Below, piece by piece: positions 41,253 through 50,612 of a stretch of DNA of 64,000 bases. The first letter of the stretch is position 1, and each line of letters starts with the position of its first letter. The stretch is from NCBI RefSeq assembly GCF_016908855.1, contig NZ_JAFBER010000005.1:62001-126000 (forward strand). The letters run 5' to 3'. A program made the position numbers and the translations under genes. This DNA comes from Scopulibacillus daqui. GTDB lineage: Bacteria; Bacillota; Bacilli; Bacillales; Sporolactobacillaceae. The notes beneath the pieces are model-generated. The model was not told the origin of the DNA, did no database searches, and saw nothing but the letters and a program-made list of their open reading frames with translations.

Positions 41253-42566
41253 TTAATCCTTCCTTTTCCGTTTGGTTGAAGAAAGAATTCCGCACTCGCT
41301 CCGGTATTTTGCCACCGCCCGTCTCGAGATTTGAATGCCTTTTTCTTTGAGACGCATTGTTATTGCTTGATCTGATAATGGCTTAGCTGGATTTTCCGAT
41401 GCAATTAATCTTTTAATCGTTTCTTTGATGTCATGAGTTGAGATTGAACCTTCTGCGGTCTTAACCCCTCTGACAAACAGTTCTTTATATGGAAAAAGCC
41501 CGTGCGGCGTTTGAATATGCTTATTTTTGATCGCCCGGCTGACCGTGGATTCATGAACCCCGAGCTCTTCGGCAACCATCCCTAATGTTAGCGTTTTCAA
41601 TAACTTTGGACCCTTTTCTAAAAAAGCCCGCTGTCTCTCTATTACAACTTCTGTTACTTCAAGCAGCGTTTGCTTTCTTTTGGAAAGGCACTGCACCAGC
41701 CATTGCGCTTCATGGTATTTTTTTTGCAGATAGCGGCGCGTTTCTTTATCGCCGTCTTTTCGCAAAATACGATAATCATCAAAATTAACCGACAACTGAG
41801 GCAAAAAGTAATCCTCCATTATACAGCGATAGCCTGATTCATCTTTTTTTATTGTGACATCTGGAATAATGTATTGAACAAGACCTTGTTCAAAATTATC
41901 TACAGGATTGGGATGAAGCGACTGAATCATCTCGACAGCTTTTTGAATATCATGGCCGGTGACTCCAAGCTCTTTGCTGAGAGAGGACCAATCCCCTGTA
42001 ATAAAGACGTCGATAAATTCCGACACGATCTGTTCAGCCAGCGGCGCCTTTTCCGGCAAAGATTTTAGCTGCAGCAATAAACATTCCTGCAAGCTTCTTG
42101 CGCCAATACCGGCCGGCTCAAAGCTTTGCAATATGGCTAATGCTTCGTTAAGCAAGGAAATATCAATATTTAAGTCTTCTGCTAATAATTCTAACGATTC
42201 CTCAAGATAACCATGATCACTTAAACTATCTATTAAATAAATCAGGGCTTTTTTCAAAGAATGGTCTAAAGACAGTACATTGGCCTGTTGATACAGCGAT
42301 TCTCTATAATCGCCTTTATCGCTGATGGTTTCCTCAATAATATCTGTTCTCGTTTTATCAGCCGGCTGATTATGCCAGCTGGAGGACAAAGGCTTTGAAG
42401 ACATGTATGATGAGTCTTCTAAATGAATCAAAGGATTTTCCATAGCCTGTTCTTTGATGAAATCGACAAGTTCCGTATTCGTATATTGAAGCAATGAAAT
42501 CGCTTGATACAAAGCAGGGGACATCTTCAGATTTAATGTTTGTGTCTGTATCATTTCTAAAGCCAT
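41253..42566 (-). CDS. rpoN: RNA polymerase sigma-54 factor
   Basis: 437 residues from ATG 42566 (AAGAAGGTG at -8; an in-frame GTG lies upstream). N-terminal Gln/Leu-rich region I (SPALYQAISLLQYTNTELVDFI), core-binding middle, helix-turn-helix (EELGVHESTVSRAIKNKHIQTPHGLFPYKELF) and a C-terminal RpoN box (ISRRAVAKYRSECGI). It directs polymerase to -24/-12 promoters needing enhancer-binding activators; sigL in B. subtilis. Confidence 0.93.
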   Translation of the reverse strand: MALEMIQTQTLNLKMSPALYQAISLLQYTNTELVDFIKEQAMENPLIHLEDSSYMSSKPLSSSWHNQPADKTRTDIIEETISDKGDYRESLYQQANVLSLDHSLKKALIYLIDSLSDHGYLEESLELLAEDLNIDISLLNEALAILQSFEPAGIGARSLQECLLLQLKSLPEKAPLAEQIVSEFIDVFITGDWSSLSKELGVTGHDIQKAVEMIQSLHPNPVDNFEQGLVQYIIPDVTIKKDESGYRCIMEDYFLPQLSVNFDDYRILRKDGDKETRRYLQKKYHEAQWLVQCLSKRKQTLLEVTEVVIERQRAFLEKGPKLLKTLTLGMVAEELGVHESTVSRAIKNKHIQTPHGLFPYKELFVRGVKTAEGSISTHDIKETIKRLIASENPAKPLSDQAITMRLKEKGIQISRRAVAKYRSECGILSSTKRKRKD

Positions 42567-42724
42567 TAAAATCACCTTCTTTCTTTAATTATAAACGCTT
42601 ACATTTTATTTGGCTATAAATCGCGCCTAAAAATAATATAGAATATTTTGACAATACAAGGGAGCTATCTGTTAATATTACTTTTTTATTCTATCATTCA
42701 AGCAAAAATGCCTGTCAACCCATT

Positions 42725-42752
42725 TAAAAGCTCCGGAAAAATCCGGAGCTTT
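42725..42752 (-). terminator. Terminator of corA
   Basis: AAAAGCTCCGGA pairs with TCCGGAGCTTT across AAAAA; T-rich on the minus-strand side. Confidence 0.85.
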
Positions 42753-42753
42753 C

Positions 42754-43692
42754 TTAAAAGTATTTTTTCTTCCAAAAGATGACCACTATGACAAACGATA
42801 AAGTAAACGAAATGAGAAGAGGAAACCAAATAGCATGAGGACTGTTCTGGAATGGAATATGAACGTTCATCCCGTAGAAACTGGCCACCATTGTCGGGAT
42901 TGTAAGAACAATCGTGATGGCTGTTAAGAATTTCATAACAAAGTTCACGTTATTGTTAATAACCGAAGCATACGTATCCATCATGCCGTTAAGGACTTTG
43001 CTGTATACTTCCGTCATTTCTATCGCTTGTTTATTTTCAATAATGACATCTTCCAGCAAGTCTTGATCATCTTCATACATTCTTAGAAAATGCTGTTTTA
43101 ACATTTTCTCCATGACGATGTTATTTGCTTTTAAGGATGTTGTAAAGTAAACAAGAGTTTTCTGTAAGCTTAATAAATTGAATAATTCTTTATTTTTCAT
43201 TGCTTGAGAAAGCTCGTATTCAATTTCTGTTGTTTTGCGGTCGATGCGCCGCAAATAATTTAAATAGTAAACAGATATCATATATAAGATCTGTAAAGTG
43301 AAACGTGTTTTTTTATAGGTAAAAAAGCCCTTTACTTTGTTTTGCGTAAATCTATTAATAATTGGATTTTCCTGCAAGCATACGGTAACAAAATAAAATG
43401 GCGTTACAATAATACCTATTGGAATTGTATCATATAAAGCCGAATCGGTTTCATCATTTACTTTTACTGGAATATCAACAATCGTAAGGACATTTTGATC
43501 TTCTTTTTCAATACGTGATCTTTCATCATCATCCAAAGGGTCTCTGATAAAATCCTCTGGAATTTCTGCATGATCGACGACATATTTAATTTCTTCGGCT
43601 GTTGGACTTGTTAAATTAATCCAACATCCTTTTGTTAATTCATTGACTTCATTTAACTTTCCATGTTCATCTGTTAAATAAATACTCAGCAT
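42754..43692 (-). CDS. corA: CorA-type divalent cation (Mg2+) transporter
   Basis: 312 residues. Large cytoplasmic domain, then a helix-rich stalk and two C-terminal membrane helices, the first ending in the family motif YGMN (about 274), followed by HIPF and FWKKKYF. Forms a pentameric Mg2+/Co2+ channel. It is preceded by a 43-codon upstream ORF and hairpins that can cover its GAGGAGG site (43706-43700), so translation is probably controlled; see the leader entry. Confidence 0.9.
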   Translation of the reverse strand: MLSIYLTDEHGKLNEVNELTKGCWINLTSPTAEEIKYVVDHAEIPEDFIRDPLDDDERSRIEKEDQNVLTIVDIPVKVNDETDSALYDTIPIGIIVTPFYFVTVCLQENPIINRFTQNKVKGFFTYKKTRFTLQILYMISVYYLNYLRRIDRKTTEIEYELSQAMKNKELFNLLSLQKTLVYFTTSLKANNIVMEKMLKQHFLRMYEDDQDLLEDVIIENKQAIEMTEVYSKVLNGMMDTYASVINNNVNFVMKFLTAITIVLTIPTMVASFYGMNVHIPFQNSPHAIWFPLLISFTLSFVIVVIFWKKKYF

Positions 43693-43836
43693 GGAGCCAC
43701 CTCCTCATGTTGTGAGGAAGTTCATCCATTCCCAGCCATTCGCTAGTTGACAACCTAAAGAGCGATCCGGGCAGGCTAGTATGAAGACTTCCTCCGAATG
43801 GGTCTCGGGATCAGGATTCGAACTGTCAATACTCAT
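43690..43836 (-). promoter_or_regulatory. corA leader with competing hairpins over its ribosome site
   Basis: On the minus strand CCTCA/TGAGG (43717-43703) forms a hairpin that includes part of the corA ribosome site. The sequence ACTTCCTC (43721-43714) can instead pair with GAGGAAGT (43794-43787), extended by ATGA/TCAT across a bulge. The two pairings exclude one another. A distal TTGACA/TGTCAA pairing could close a larger domain. It does not resemble the known Mg2+ M-box. Function inferred. Confidence 0.45.
43705..43836 (-). CDS. 43-residue upstream ORF in the corA leader
   Basis: ATG at 43836 behind GAGAGGAG, stop TGA at 43707-43705 inside the corA ribosome site. The peptide begins MSIDSSNPDPETHSEEV (acidic and proline-containing), then VFILACPDRSLGCQLANGW and ends MNFLTT. 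Proline/acid-rich peptide starts can stall or fall off ribosomes when Mg2+ is low (known for MgtL in enterobacteria); a similar sensor here is inference. It could also be a regulatory reading frame without product. Confidence 0.45.
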   Translation of the reverse strand: MSIDSSNPDPETHSEEVFILACPDRSLGCQLANGWEWMNFLTT

Positions 43837-43989
43837 TAAGTTATCAACTCCTCTCTTGCAAATATGCTTGGGCAATCTCTATCATACAGGGATTTTTATA
43901 ATAAAACAAATATAAATTTTTTATTAAAATTCACACACTTTCAATTTCCATGTTATGCACGAAAATAATCGCCGAATATTGTTTCCTGT

Positions 43990-44022
43990 AAAAACTCCGG
44001 AGTCATCCAGAACTCCGGAGTT
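43990..44022 (-). terminator. Terminator of asnB
   Basis: AACTCCGGAGT pairs with ACTCCGGAGTT; TTTTTAC follows on the minus strand. Confidence 0.85.
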
Positions 44023-44026
44023 AAAA

Positions 44027-45847
44027 TTAAACGATTTTGATTTGATACTTTTTAAGCCATTCATTCACTTGGATTAAATAGTCAAAGAGCCTTGCAGCGT
44101 ATTGCGAATCCAAATCAGCTTTGCCATCCATAACTGCTGAAATTTTTTGCTTATCAATCAGTTGAAGAACCGGTTCATCTGCTGTATTTAAAATGGTATT
44201 CATCCAGCTGGCTACCCCTTTTAAGTATGCTGGATTTTGATTAAACGGGTAGGCGCTTTTCTTTCTTGTCCGAACAGCATCAATCAGAATACCGTCGACG
44301 GCGCGGCGAAGAATTCCTTTTTCTCTGCCATCAATCGCCTTAACTTCCCAAGGAACATTCCATAAATATTCAGCGATACGGTAATCACAGAACGGCACCC
44401 TGACTTCAAAACCGTGCGCCATACTCATGCGGTCTTTTCGATCCAGCAGGAAAGGCAGAAAACGGGTTAAATTGAGGTATTGCATTTCCCGGCGTCTTGT
44501 ATCAATTTTGTCTTCCCCTTCGAGCCTAGGCACTTCGGAAATCGCTTCACGATAACGGCGGTTAATATACGCTTCAGGCTGAATATATTCTAATGTCTCT
44601 TGATTAAGTACATTATAAGTTCCAACCCCAGTATACCTCCATGGGAATGTATCCGCATTCAAAAATTCTTCCTTATAGAACCAAGGATAACCGCCAAAAA
44701 CTTCATCTGCTGACTCTCCTGACAAAGAAACAGTCGCATCTTTTGTCATTTCTCCAAATAACAAATATAGCGATGTTTCCATTTCACCCATGCCCGGCAA
44801 ATCTCTTGCATGCATTTGTTTTAACAAGTGATCAACCAATTCAGGGGTATCCAAGATTTTCTCGTGATGCACCGTTCCTACCGCTTCGGAAACTTTATAA
44901 ACAAACGGTGTATCACGATTGACATGCATCAGGTCTTGTTCAAAATGCTTGTCACTGTCAACAAAATCAACTGAATAAGTATGGAGGGTTTTCCCTTCTT
45001 TCTTAAACATTTCCCCTGCTATCGATACTAAAGCGCTGGAATCAAGTCCCCCGGATAACATAGAAACAAGCGGCATATCTGACTGCAATTGTCTTTTTAC
45101 AGTATCTATCAAGAGCTCCCGTATTTTTTCAGCACTTGTTTCAGGCGTATCTTCATATGGCTTGCTCTCAAGCTGCCAATAAGGTTTAATGTGCAAGCCT
45201 GCTTTATTATAAACCATGAAATGACCGGGACGAAGCTCATGAATATTCCGGAACACCCCGACGCCCGGTGTTCTCATTGGGCCTATGGCGAAGATTTCCG
45301 CAAGCCCTTCTTTATCAATTTCAGCATCCACCATCGGATGAGCCAAAATGGCTTTTATTTCCGAACCAAAAATGAAAGATTGTTCTCTTTGAGCATAAAA
45401 CAAAGGTTTAACACCCAAATGGTCACGAGCCATAAAAAATTGCTGTTTATATTCATCCCAAATACCGAATGCAAAAATACCGTTTAAATACTTAGCGCAA
45501 TCTTCTTTCCATTCTATGTAGGCATGGAGCAAAACTTCCGTGTCAGAAGTTGTTTGAAATCGATGCCCTTTTTGTTCAAGCACTTGCTTTAATTCTTTGT
45601 AATTATATATTTCTCCATTAAATGTGATTGCAAAAAGCTGTTCGCCATCACGATAAATCATCGGCTGGGTCCCGCCGTCGGGATCAATGACGATTAAGCG
45701 GCGATGCGCCAATGCAGCATGGTCTGTCATCCAAAAACCTTCCGCATCCGGCCCGCGATGTTCAATCGAGTCAGCCATTTTCTTCAGAGTAGCTTGTTCC
45801 CCATTTAATTGACGTGTAAAATCAATCCAACCAGCAATTCCACACAT
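44027..45847 (-). CDS. asnB: Asparagine synthetase (glutamine-hydrolysing)
   Basis: 606 residues. The start is set at ATG 45847 because the catalytic cysteine must be residue 2 (MCGIAGWID); the frame runs back to 45892. N-terminal class II glutaminase domain (NGEIYNYKEL, GSEIKAIL); C-terminal ATP-pyrophosphatase synthetase with SMLSGGLDSSALVSIA (about 255), SGESADEVFGGYPW. It makes asparagine from aspartate, ATP and glutamine. The length matches AsnO/AsnB of Bacillus. RBS AAGGAGATG. Confidence 0.93.
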   Translation of the reverse strand: MCGIAGWIDFTRQLNGEQATLKKMADSIEHRGPDAEGFWMTDHAALAHRRLIVIDPDGGTQPMIYRDGEQLFAITFNGEIYNYKELKQVLEQKGHRFQTTSDTEVLLHAYIEWKEDCAKYLNGIFAFGIWDEYKQQFFMARDHLGVKPLFYAQREQSFIFGSEIKAILAHPMVDAEIDKEGLAEIFAIGPMRTPGVGVFRNIHELRPGHFMVYNKAGLHIKPYWQLESKPYEDTPETSAEKIRELLIDTVKRQLQSDMPLVSMLSGGLDSSALVSIAGEMFKKEGKTLHTYSVDFVDSDKHFEQDLMHVNRDTPFVYKVSEAVGTVHHEKILDTPELVDHLLKQMHARDLPGMGEMETSLYLLFGEMTKDATVSLSGESADEVFGGYPWFYKEEFLNADTFPWRYTGVGTYNVLNQETLEYIQPEAYINRRYREAISEVPRLEGEDKIDTRRREMQYLNLTRFLPFLLDRKDRMSMAHGFEVRVPFCDYRIAEYLWNVPWEVKAIDGREKGILRRAVDGILIDAVRTRKKSAYPFNQNPAYLKGVASWMNTILNTADEPVLQLIDKQKISAVMDGKADLDSQYAARLFDYLIQVNEWLKKYQIKIV

Positions 45848-46121
45848 GATTCCGCATCTCCTTCTATCTGTTATATATAAGTGCGGCCGCAATAATAATT
45901 GTGAACCTATTTTTTTACAAATACAATTAAGAAGATTCGATATAGAAGAAATTAATCCATTATTCCCATATTAATAGTCAATTTTTCCCATTCTGTTTAT
46001 GTCTGCCATAGGTCATTCGAATGGCATTTTTTATAAATTTTCGAGGTTATTCCCGCATGATTGAATCAGTGTTGAAAAATACTAAACATTAGGTTGCCAG
46101 GACATTGTTAGGGGGTTAAAT

Positions 46122-46907
46122 ATGGGGTTCAACCAACATCATATGTTATGTTTTTTATTCACATTTTTATTATTATGTTATTGTCCTAATCATGCTTATT
46201 GCTTTACAATAAATCGTAGTTACTATGAATTGAAAGGCGATATTGTTTGGGAAGTGCCGACAAATGAAAAAGTCGCTGCAATTACGTTTGACGACGGTCC
46301 ACATCCGATATATACTCCCGAAATATTAGATATACTGAAAAAATACCATGCCAAGGCAACGTTCTTTCTCATAGGCAACAGAATCGAACAATATCCTTAC
46401 CTTGTCCAACGAGAGGTGAACGAAGGCCACGAATTAGGCAATCATACATACTCTCATATATACCTTAATCAAATGCCCTATTTTAAATTTTTGGAGGAAG
46501 CGAACCGGACAGAAAACCTTATCAAATTATACCAACATCCCCAAATAAAATTATTCCGTCCTCCCGGAGGCGCATTAAACACCGATATTATTGACACAGC
46601 ATGGATTGAAAACTTTGAGATTATTTTATGGTCTTGGGACCAAGACCCCAAAGATTGGGCATCCCCAGGAACTGACCGTATCGTCAGCCATATTCTTAAT
46701 CACATTCACAATGGAAGCATTATCTTATTACACGATTCAGGAGGCGATCGATCACAAACCGTTCATGCATTAAATAAAGTTATACCGAAACTTCAAGAGA
46801 AAGGATATCGGCTTGTTACCGTTTCACAGTTATTGAAAATGAACCCAAGATATGCATCGTTATTTAATTTTGGAATAAAAAATATCATGCCTTCAATGAA
46901 AGAATAA
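46122..46907 (+). CDS. Secreted polysaccharide deacetylase (CE4/NodB domain)
   Basis: 261 residues, ATG with AGGGGG upstream. Residues 9-27 are a hydrophobic signal or anchor. NodB motifs: 1 ITFDDGPHP (D57-D58), 2 GNHTYSHIY, 3 LFRPPGGALN, 4 WSWDQDPKDW, 5 SIILLHDSGGDRSQT. All metal and catalytic residues are present. It removes acetyl groups from peptidoglycan or another cell-surface glycan; PdaA-like roles occur in spores, but the substrate is unknown. Single gene. Confidence 0.88.
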   Translation: MGFNQHHMLCFLFTFLLLCYCPNHAYCFTINRSYYELKGDIVWEVPTNEKVAAITFDDGPHPIYTPEILDILKKYHAKATFFLIGNRIEQYPYLVQREVNEGHELGNHTYSHIYLNQMPYFKFLEEANRTENLIKLYQHPQIKLFRPPGGALNTDIIDTAWIENFEIILWSWDQDPKDWASPGTDRIVSHILNHIHNGSIILLHDSGGDRSQTVHALNKVIPKLQEKGYRLVTVSQLLKMNPRYASLFNFGIKNIMPSMKE

Positions 46908-46909
46908 AT

Positions 46910-46938
46910 CAGGTGAAGAGAGACTCTTCACCTGATTA
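46910..46938 (+). terminator. Hairpin after the deacetylase gene
   Basis: AATCAGGTGAAGAG pairs with CTCTTCACCTGATT almost perfectly, but no strong T-run follows. Confidence 0.5.
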
Positions 46939-47098
46939 GTTGCTTTAACGGGGTGCTAGGATAAATCCCCCAAATAATGAAGGAAATCCCTTAACCATTT
47001 CTAACGAATAAGTTTAAAATTGGAAAACAATATCTATGAAAATCTGTTTCTCAATGATTATTCATGATATAGAAAGATAGTTTAGGATGAGGAGAACC

Positions 47099-47692
47099 AT
47101 GTCGAAAAAGAAAATATTTATTATCATTTTGGTCGCTTTGCTATGCTTAGTTGTTATATTTTTGAGATACGCCGGGTCTCTTCTTGTCATCAATCAAAAA
47201 CCGGTAAAATCTGATGTGATTATCGTATTAAGCGGGGATCAAGGACGTTTGCAGAAAGCCATTGAATTATATAACGAAGGTTATGCGCCTTACCTCATGT
47301 TTTCCAATGGACAAGAAAATTACTTCTATAACGGTGCCTTAGAACAAGGTGTGCCCAAGGATAAAATTATATTAGAAAATAAAGCAAAGAGCACAACCGA
47401 GAATGCTTTATTTACTGAAAAATTAATGAAAAAGTTTGGATTCCATTCTGCCATCGTCGTTTCGTCGAATTATCATATGAGAAGAGTTAAAGCAAATTTC
47501 GATGATGTCTATAAACAAACGGGAATCAGACTTACTTATTGCGCCAGTGATTACAACAACTATAATCCAAATAGATGGTGGGCAACTTCTGTTAATCGGA
47601 CAATCACCTTTACAGAATATGTAAAAATGCTCGGCAACTTTTTCGGATATAACGGCGAAGCCTCAAAAGAAACATTAAGGAGATTTATTTAA
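47099..47692 (+). CDS. YdcF-like (DUF218) membrane-anchored protein
   Basis: 197 residues from ATG 47099 behind GATGAGGAG; an ATG 12 bases earlier overlaps this site. N-terminal anchor helix (about 6-27), then DUF218 domain: SDVIIVLSGDQGRLQKAIELYN, LMFSNGQEN, ENKAKSTTENALFTEKLM, IVVSSNYHMRRVKANFDDVY. Members (SanA, YdcF) are envelope or S-adenosylmethionine-binding proteins; exact role unknown. Confidence 0.8.
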   Translation: MSKKKIFIIILVALLCLVVIFLRYAGSLLVINQKPVKSDVIIVLSGDQGRLQKAIELYNEGYAPYLMFSNGQENYFYNGALEQGVPKDKIILENKAKSTTENALFTEKLMKKFGFHSAIVVSSNYHMRRVKANFDDVYKQTGIRLTYCASDYNNYNPNRWWATSVNRTITFTEYVKMLGNFFGYNGEASKETLRRFI

Positions 47693-47698
47693 TGATTT

Positions 47699-47733
47699 TA
47701 AAAAAAGGGGGATTATCGCTTGGATAACCCCCT
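47699..47733. terminator. Hairpin downstream of the YdcF gene
   Basis: GGGGGATTATC pairs with GATAACCCCC; the T-run is on the minus-strand side, so it fits a minus-strand terminator better than a plus-strand one. Confidence 0.45.
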
Positions 47734-47928
47734 CTTGAAGAAGAAAAGTTTTTTTAGGTCATACGGTTATTTATCTTTCGGAGACACCCTCTTTCAAAGG
47801 TTTTGTTCATTGTTAAAGTTACTCTTTTCCAATGGAACCATCTCCTTAAAAGATCCGTTTACTAAAAGCACTTTTTTCTTCTTCAATCATTATCATCCCC
47901 GTCTTCAATAAAAATATACCTTTTTTTT

Positions 47929-47962
47929 AAAAAACCCCGCTTTAAAAATAAAGCGGGGTTTA
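47929..47962 (-). terminator. Terminator of the tRNA-Arg gene
   Basis: AACCCCGCTTTA pairs with TAAAGCGGGGTT; TTTTTTAAAA follows on the minus strand. Confidence 0.8.
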
Positions 47963-47978
47963 ATATCTCATATATGTA

Positions 47979-48055
47979 TGGCGCGCTCGGCAGGATTCGA
48001 ACCCGCGACACATGGTACCGGAAACCATTGCTCTATCCAACTGAGCTACGAGCGC
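47979..48055 (-). tRNA. tRNA-Arg (anticodon CCG)
   Basis: Full cloverleaf on the minus strand: acceptor GCGCTCG/CGAGCGC, D-arm AGCTCAGTTGGATAGAGC, anticodon loop TTTCCGGTA with CCG, T-arm GGGTTCGAATCC, encoded CCA. Reads CGG codons. Confidence 0.97.
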
Positions 48056-48171
48056 ATAATCACAATATAAAAGTGACACAAAAATATTATATAAAACTTT
48101 CGCCAATCAATCAACCCCCTGAATAATTAAATTTTTAATCACACAATATAAAAGAAAATGGAGGGATTGAT

Positions 48172-48486
48172 ATGCTAAAAAAAAGTCTTATTATCAGCGC
48201 CTTATGTATCGCACTTGTTGCCGCAGGCCTTTTCTTTGAACGGGATAAATTAAATACCCATGCAAACAGCAACAAAGCTGTCTTTACAGGGGTAAATTTA
48301 TCATGCAATCAATGCGAGAACCGCATGGATCAGGCACTAAGCAAAATTATCGGCATCAAAGAATATAAGATGAATCCGGCAGAAAAAACAGTAACCGTCA
48401 CATTTGATCATAATGTCATGAAAGCGGAATGGATTGAAAATTCTCTGAAATCGGCAGGTTTTAACCCCAAAGGCATTGAATATTAA
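48172..48486 (+). CDS. Membrane-anchored heavy-metal-associated (HMA) domain protein
   Basis: 104 residues. N-terminal signal anchor (about 5-22), then an HMA domain of about 65 residues: FTGVNLSCNQCENRMDQALSKI with the metal-binding CxxC (about 45-48), MNPAEKTVTVTFD and AEWIENSLKSAGF. Such proteins bind Cu+, Zn2+ or similar metals on the outer side of the membrane. The usual GMTC motif is replaced by LSCNQC. Single gene with a strong terminator. Confidence 0.75.
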   Translation: MLKKSLIISALCIALVAAGLFFERDKLNTHANSNKAVFTGVNLSCNQCENRMDQALSKIIGIKEYKMNPAEKTVTVTFDHNVMKAEWIENSLKSAGFNPKGIEY

Positions 48487-48522
48487 CTAAGGCGAATCAT
48501 CTCGCCTTAGTTTTCTTTTTTT
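48485..48522 (+). terminator. Terminator of the HMA gene
   Basis: AACTAAGGCGA pairs with TCGCCTTAGTT, then TTCTTTTTTT. Confidence 0.9.
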
Positions 48523-48658
48523 CAGACATTCTCCAGGTTTAAAATACGCCCGCAGCGGGAAAAATGGGTTGTATGCCAGGTCTGATAAACGCTTACATAC
48601 ATAGATTAACATACGATTTCATGCCGGGACATTTTCTCAGTTAATTTTCGGTTTAAAA

Positions 48659-48675
48659 TTTGACCTATCTTGACC
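48659..48675. promoter_or_regulatory. CtsR operator in front of clpP
   Basis: The minus strand reads GGTCAAG-ATA-GGTCAAA, one mismatch from the CtsR heptad repeat. It overlaps the -35 box. Confidence 0.8.
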
Positions 48676-48688
48676 ATTAGGTTATGAT
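48660..48688 (+). promoter_or_regulatory. Promoter of clpP
   Basis: TTGACC (48660-48665), 17 bases, TATGAT (48683-48688); partly covered by the CtsR site, so heat or stress should derepress it. Confidence 0.75.
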
Positions 48689-48731
48689 GAAATCAAGAAG
48701 AGAATTTGGATATTGAAAAGGAGGATGTTGA

Positions 48732-49322
48732 ATGACTTTAATACCTACTGTCATTGAACAAACAAACCGCGGAGAACGTGCTTATGATATTTATTCCCGA
48801 CTGCTTAAAGACAGAATTATTATTCTGGGAAGCCAGATTGATGATCAAGTAGCCAACACGATTGTCGCGCAATTGCTTTTCCTGGAAGCTGAAGACCCAG
48901 ATAAAGATATTTCTCTTTATATCAACAGCCCTGGCGGTTCAATCACAGCCGGAATGGCTATTTACGATACAATGCAGCACACTAAAGCAAAAATTTCAAC
49001 AATTTGCATGGGAATGGCTGCTTCAATGGGTGCCTTCCTGCTTGCTGCCGGTGAGCCCGGAAAGCGTTTCGCTTTGCCAAACAGTGAAATTATGATTCAC
49101 CAACCTCTTGGCGGCGCTCAAGGACAAGCGTCAGATATCGAGATTCACGCTCGCCATATTATTAAAATTCGTGAAAAAATGAATAGAATTCTTTCTGAAA
49201 GAACCGGTCAGCCTATTGAAGTCATTGAACGCGATACAGACCGCGACAACTTCCTAACAGCTGAGGAAGCCAAAGATTACGGTCTCGTTGACCAAATTTT
49301 AACACCAAAAAACGCTAAATAA
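48732..49322 (+). CDS. clpP: ATP-dependent Clp protease proteolytic subunit
   Basis: 196 residues, family length. Catalytic Ser in [13 protein letters not shown] (about 98), His in [10 protein letters not shown] (about 123), Asp in RDTDRDNFL (about 172). Forms a tetradecameric chamber served by ClpC, ClpX or ClpE. RBS AAGGAGGATG. Controlled by a CtsR operator. It also degrades proteins tagged by the tmRNA encoded in this window. Confidence 0.97.
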   Translation: MTLIPTVIEQTNRGERAYDIYSRLLKDRIIILGSQIDDQVANTIVAQLLFLEAEDPDKDISLYINSPGGSITAGMAIYDTMQHTKAKISTICMGMAASMGAFLLAAGEPGKRFALPNSEIMIHQPLGGAQGQASDIEIHARHIIKIREKMNRILSERTGQPIEVIERDTDRDNFLTAEEAKDYGLVDQILTPKNAK

Positions 49323-49330
49323 TTGGATAT

Positions 49331-49369
49331 AAAATATAAGCCTCCCTGAGTGAGAGGCTTATATTTTTT
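49331..49369. terminator. Bidirectional terminator between clpP and crh
   Basis: AATATAAGCCTC pairs with GAGGCTTATATT; A and T tracts at both ends. Confidence 0.9.
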
Positions 49370-49619
49370 CATTTTCTACAAAACTTTGCAATGCTGAAAC
49401 GGCTTCATTTTCATCTTGGCCTTCAGCCGCTAAGGTTACATTAGAGCCGGCGTTTATTGCCAAACTCATAATTCCCATAATACTTTTGGCGTTGACTTTC
49501 TTATCATCCTTGATGAGATAAATAACTGATTTGAACCTGTTCGCTTCCTGAACAAAAAGGGCAGCCGGTCTTGCTTGCAGCCCGCTTTTTAATTTAACTT
49601 TTACCTCTTTTTCTACCAC
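49359..49619 (-). CDS. crh: Catabolite repression HPr-like protein Crh
   Basis: 86 residues, HPr fold. The catalytic His15 is replaced by Gln (KSGLQARPAAL), while the regulatory Ser46 is kept (NAKSIMGIMSL). This is the mark of Crh, which cannot pass phosphate in the PTS but, when phosphorylated at Ser46, helps CcpA in catabolite control. It is the distal gene after whiA. RBS AAAAGGAGGT. Confidence 0.95.
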   Translation of the reverse strand: MVEKEVKVKLKSGLQARPAALFVQEANRFKSVIYLIKDDKKVNAKSIMGIMSLAINAGSNVTLAAEGQDENEAVSALQSFVENEKI

Positions 49620-49644
49620 GAAGCCTACCTCCTTTTATTAATAT

Positions 49645-50589
49645 TCAGCTTGGATTCGAAAGCCCGTTTCTAATTTTATCTGCAATCGCTTCAATTTTTC
49701 TAAAGCGGTGATTAATCCCTGATTTGCTGATTTTTTCGCCTTGAATCAATTCCCCCAGCTCTTTTAGCGTGACATCCGGGTGTTTAATCCTAAGCTCGGC
49801 GATTTCTCTTAATTTGTCGGGCAGCTGATCGAGGCCCATTTCGCTTTCAATCAATCTTATATTTTCAATCTGTTTCATTGCTGCACTGACGGTTTTGTTA
49901 AGATTGGCCGTTTCGCAATTAACAAGGCGGTTTACAGAATTTCTCATATCCTTCACAATGCGAATATCCTCGAAATAAAGCAAGGCTTTGTGCGCGCCGA
50001 TGATATTAAGAAATTCTGTAATTTTTTCGCCTTCTTTCATGTATAAAATATAGCCGTTTTTTCTTTGCAGCATTTTTGCATTCAAATCAAAACTATTCAT
50101 TAATTTTTCCAGTGATTTTGTATGATCTTCATAAATAGAGAAAATCTCCAAATGATAGGAAGATTCGGGATGGTTAAGGGAGCCTCCTGCCAAAAACGCT
50201 CCGCGCAAATAGGAGCGTCTGCAGCAAGGCTTCTTAACGAGCAAAGGATCAATATCCCTCGTAAACATCAAATGATCATCGACTATTTTCAAGTCTTGAA
50301 GGATGCTTCTGGCATGTTCCTTTACCCTAACGATATAAACATTATTTTTCTTTAATCTCATCTTGCGCCGTACAAGCAAATCAATTGGAAAATCGTAGCT
50401 TTCTTTAATTAATTTATAAATACGCCGGGCAATGGCGGCATTTTCCGTCGTGATATCCAACCCTAATTGCTTATTAACGATAGATATCGAACCGTTCATG
50501 CGTATAAGGGCTGCAAGTTCAGACTTATTGCAGCACCCTTTGACATTAAGCTGGGTGAGTTCCTTTTTCGTTTCAGCAGCAAATGACAC
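49645..50589 (-). CDS. whiA: DNA-binding protein WhiA
   Basis: 314 residues from GTG 50589 (GGAGGTTAAT upstream), giving the usual [14 protein letters not shown] start; the frame runs further back into yvcK. N-terminal LAGLIDADG-like duplication and C-terminal helix-turn-helix ([37 protein letters not shown]). Affects cell division and chromosome segregation in Bacillus and sporulation in actinobacteria. Confidence 0.95.
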   Translation of the reverse strand: MSFAAETKKELTQLNVKGCCNKSELAALIRMNGSISIVNKQLGLDITTENAAIARRIYKLIKESYDFPIDLLVRRKMRLKKNNVYIVRVKEHARSILQDLKIVDDHLMFTRDIDPLLVKKPCCRRSYLRGAFLAGGSLNHPESSYHLEIFSIYEDHTKSLEKLMNSFDLNAKMLQRKNGYILYMKEGEKITEFLNIIGAHKALLYFEDIRIVKDMRNSVNRLVNCETANLNKTVSAAMKQIENIRLIESEMGLDQLPDKLREIAELRIKHPDVTLKELGELIQGEKISKSGINHRFRKIEAIADKIRNGLSNPS

Positions 50590-50612
50590 GGGTATTAACC
50601 TCCAATCAGACC

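Noticed and set aside
43703-43836. corA leader as the M-box Mg2+ riboswitch
   Set aside because: The conserved M-box core sequences are not visible; the leader is better described as uORF plus hairpins.
47733-47911. Two short minus-strand ORFs with ribosome-site-like AAGGAGATGG
   Set aside because: Only 12-13 codons each, interrupted by stops; could be remnants but cannot be supported.
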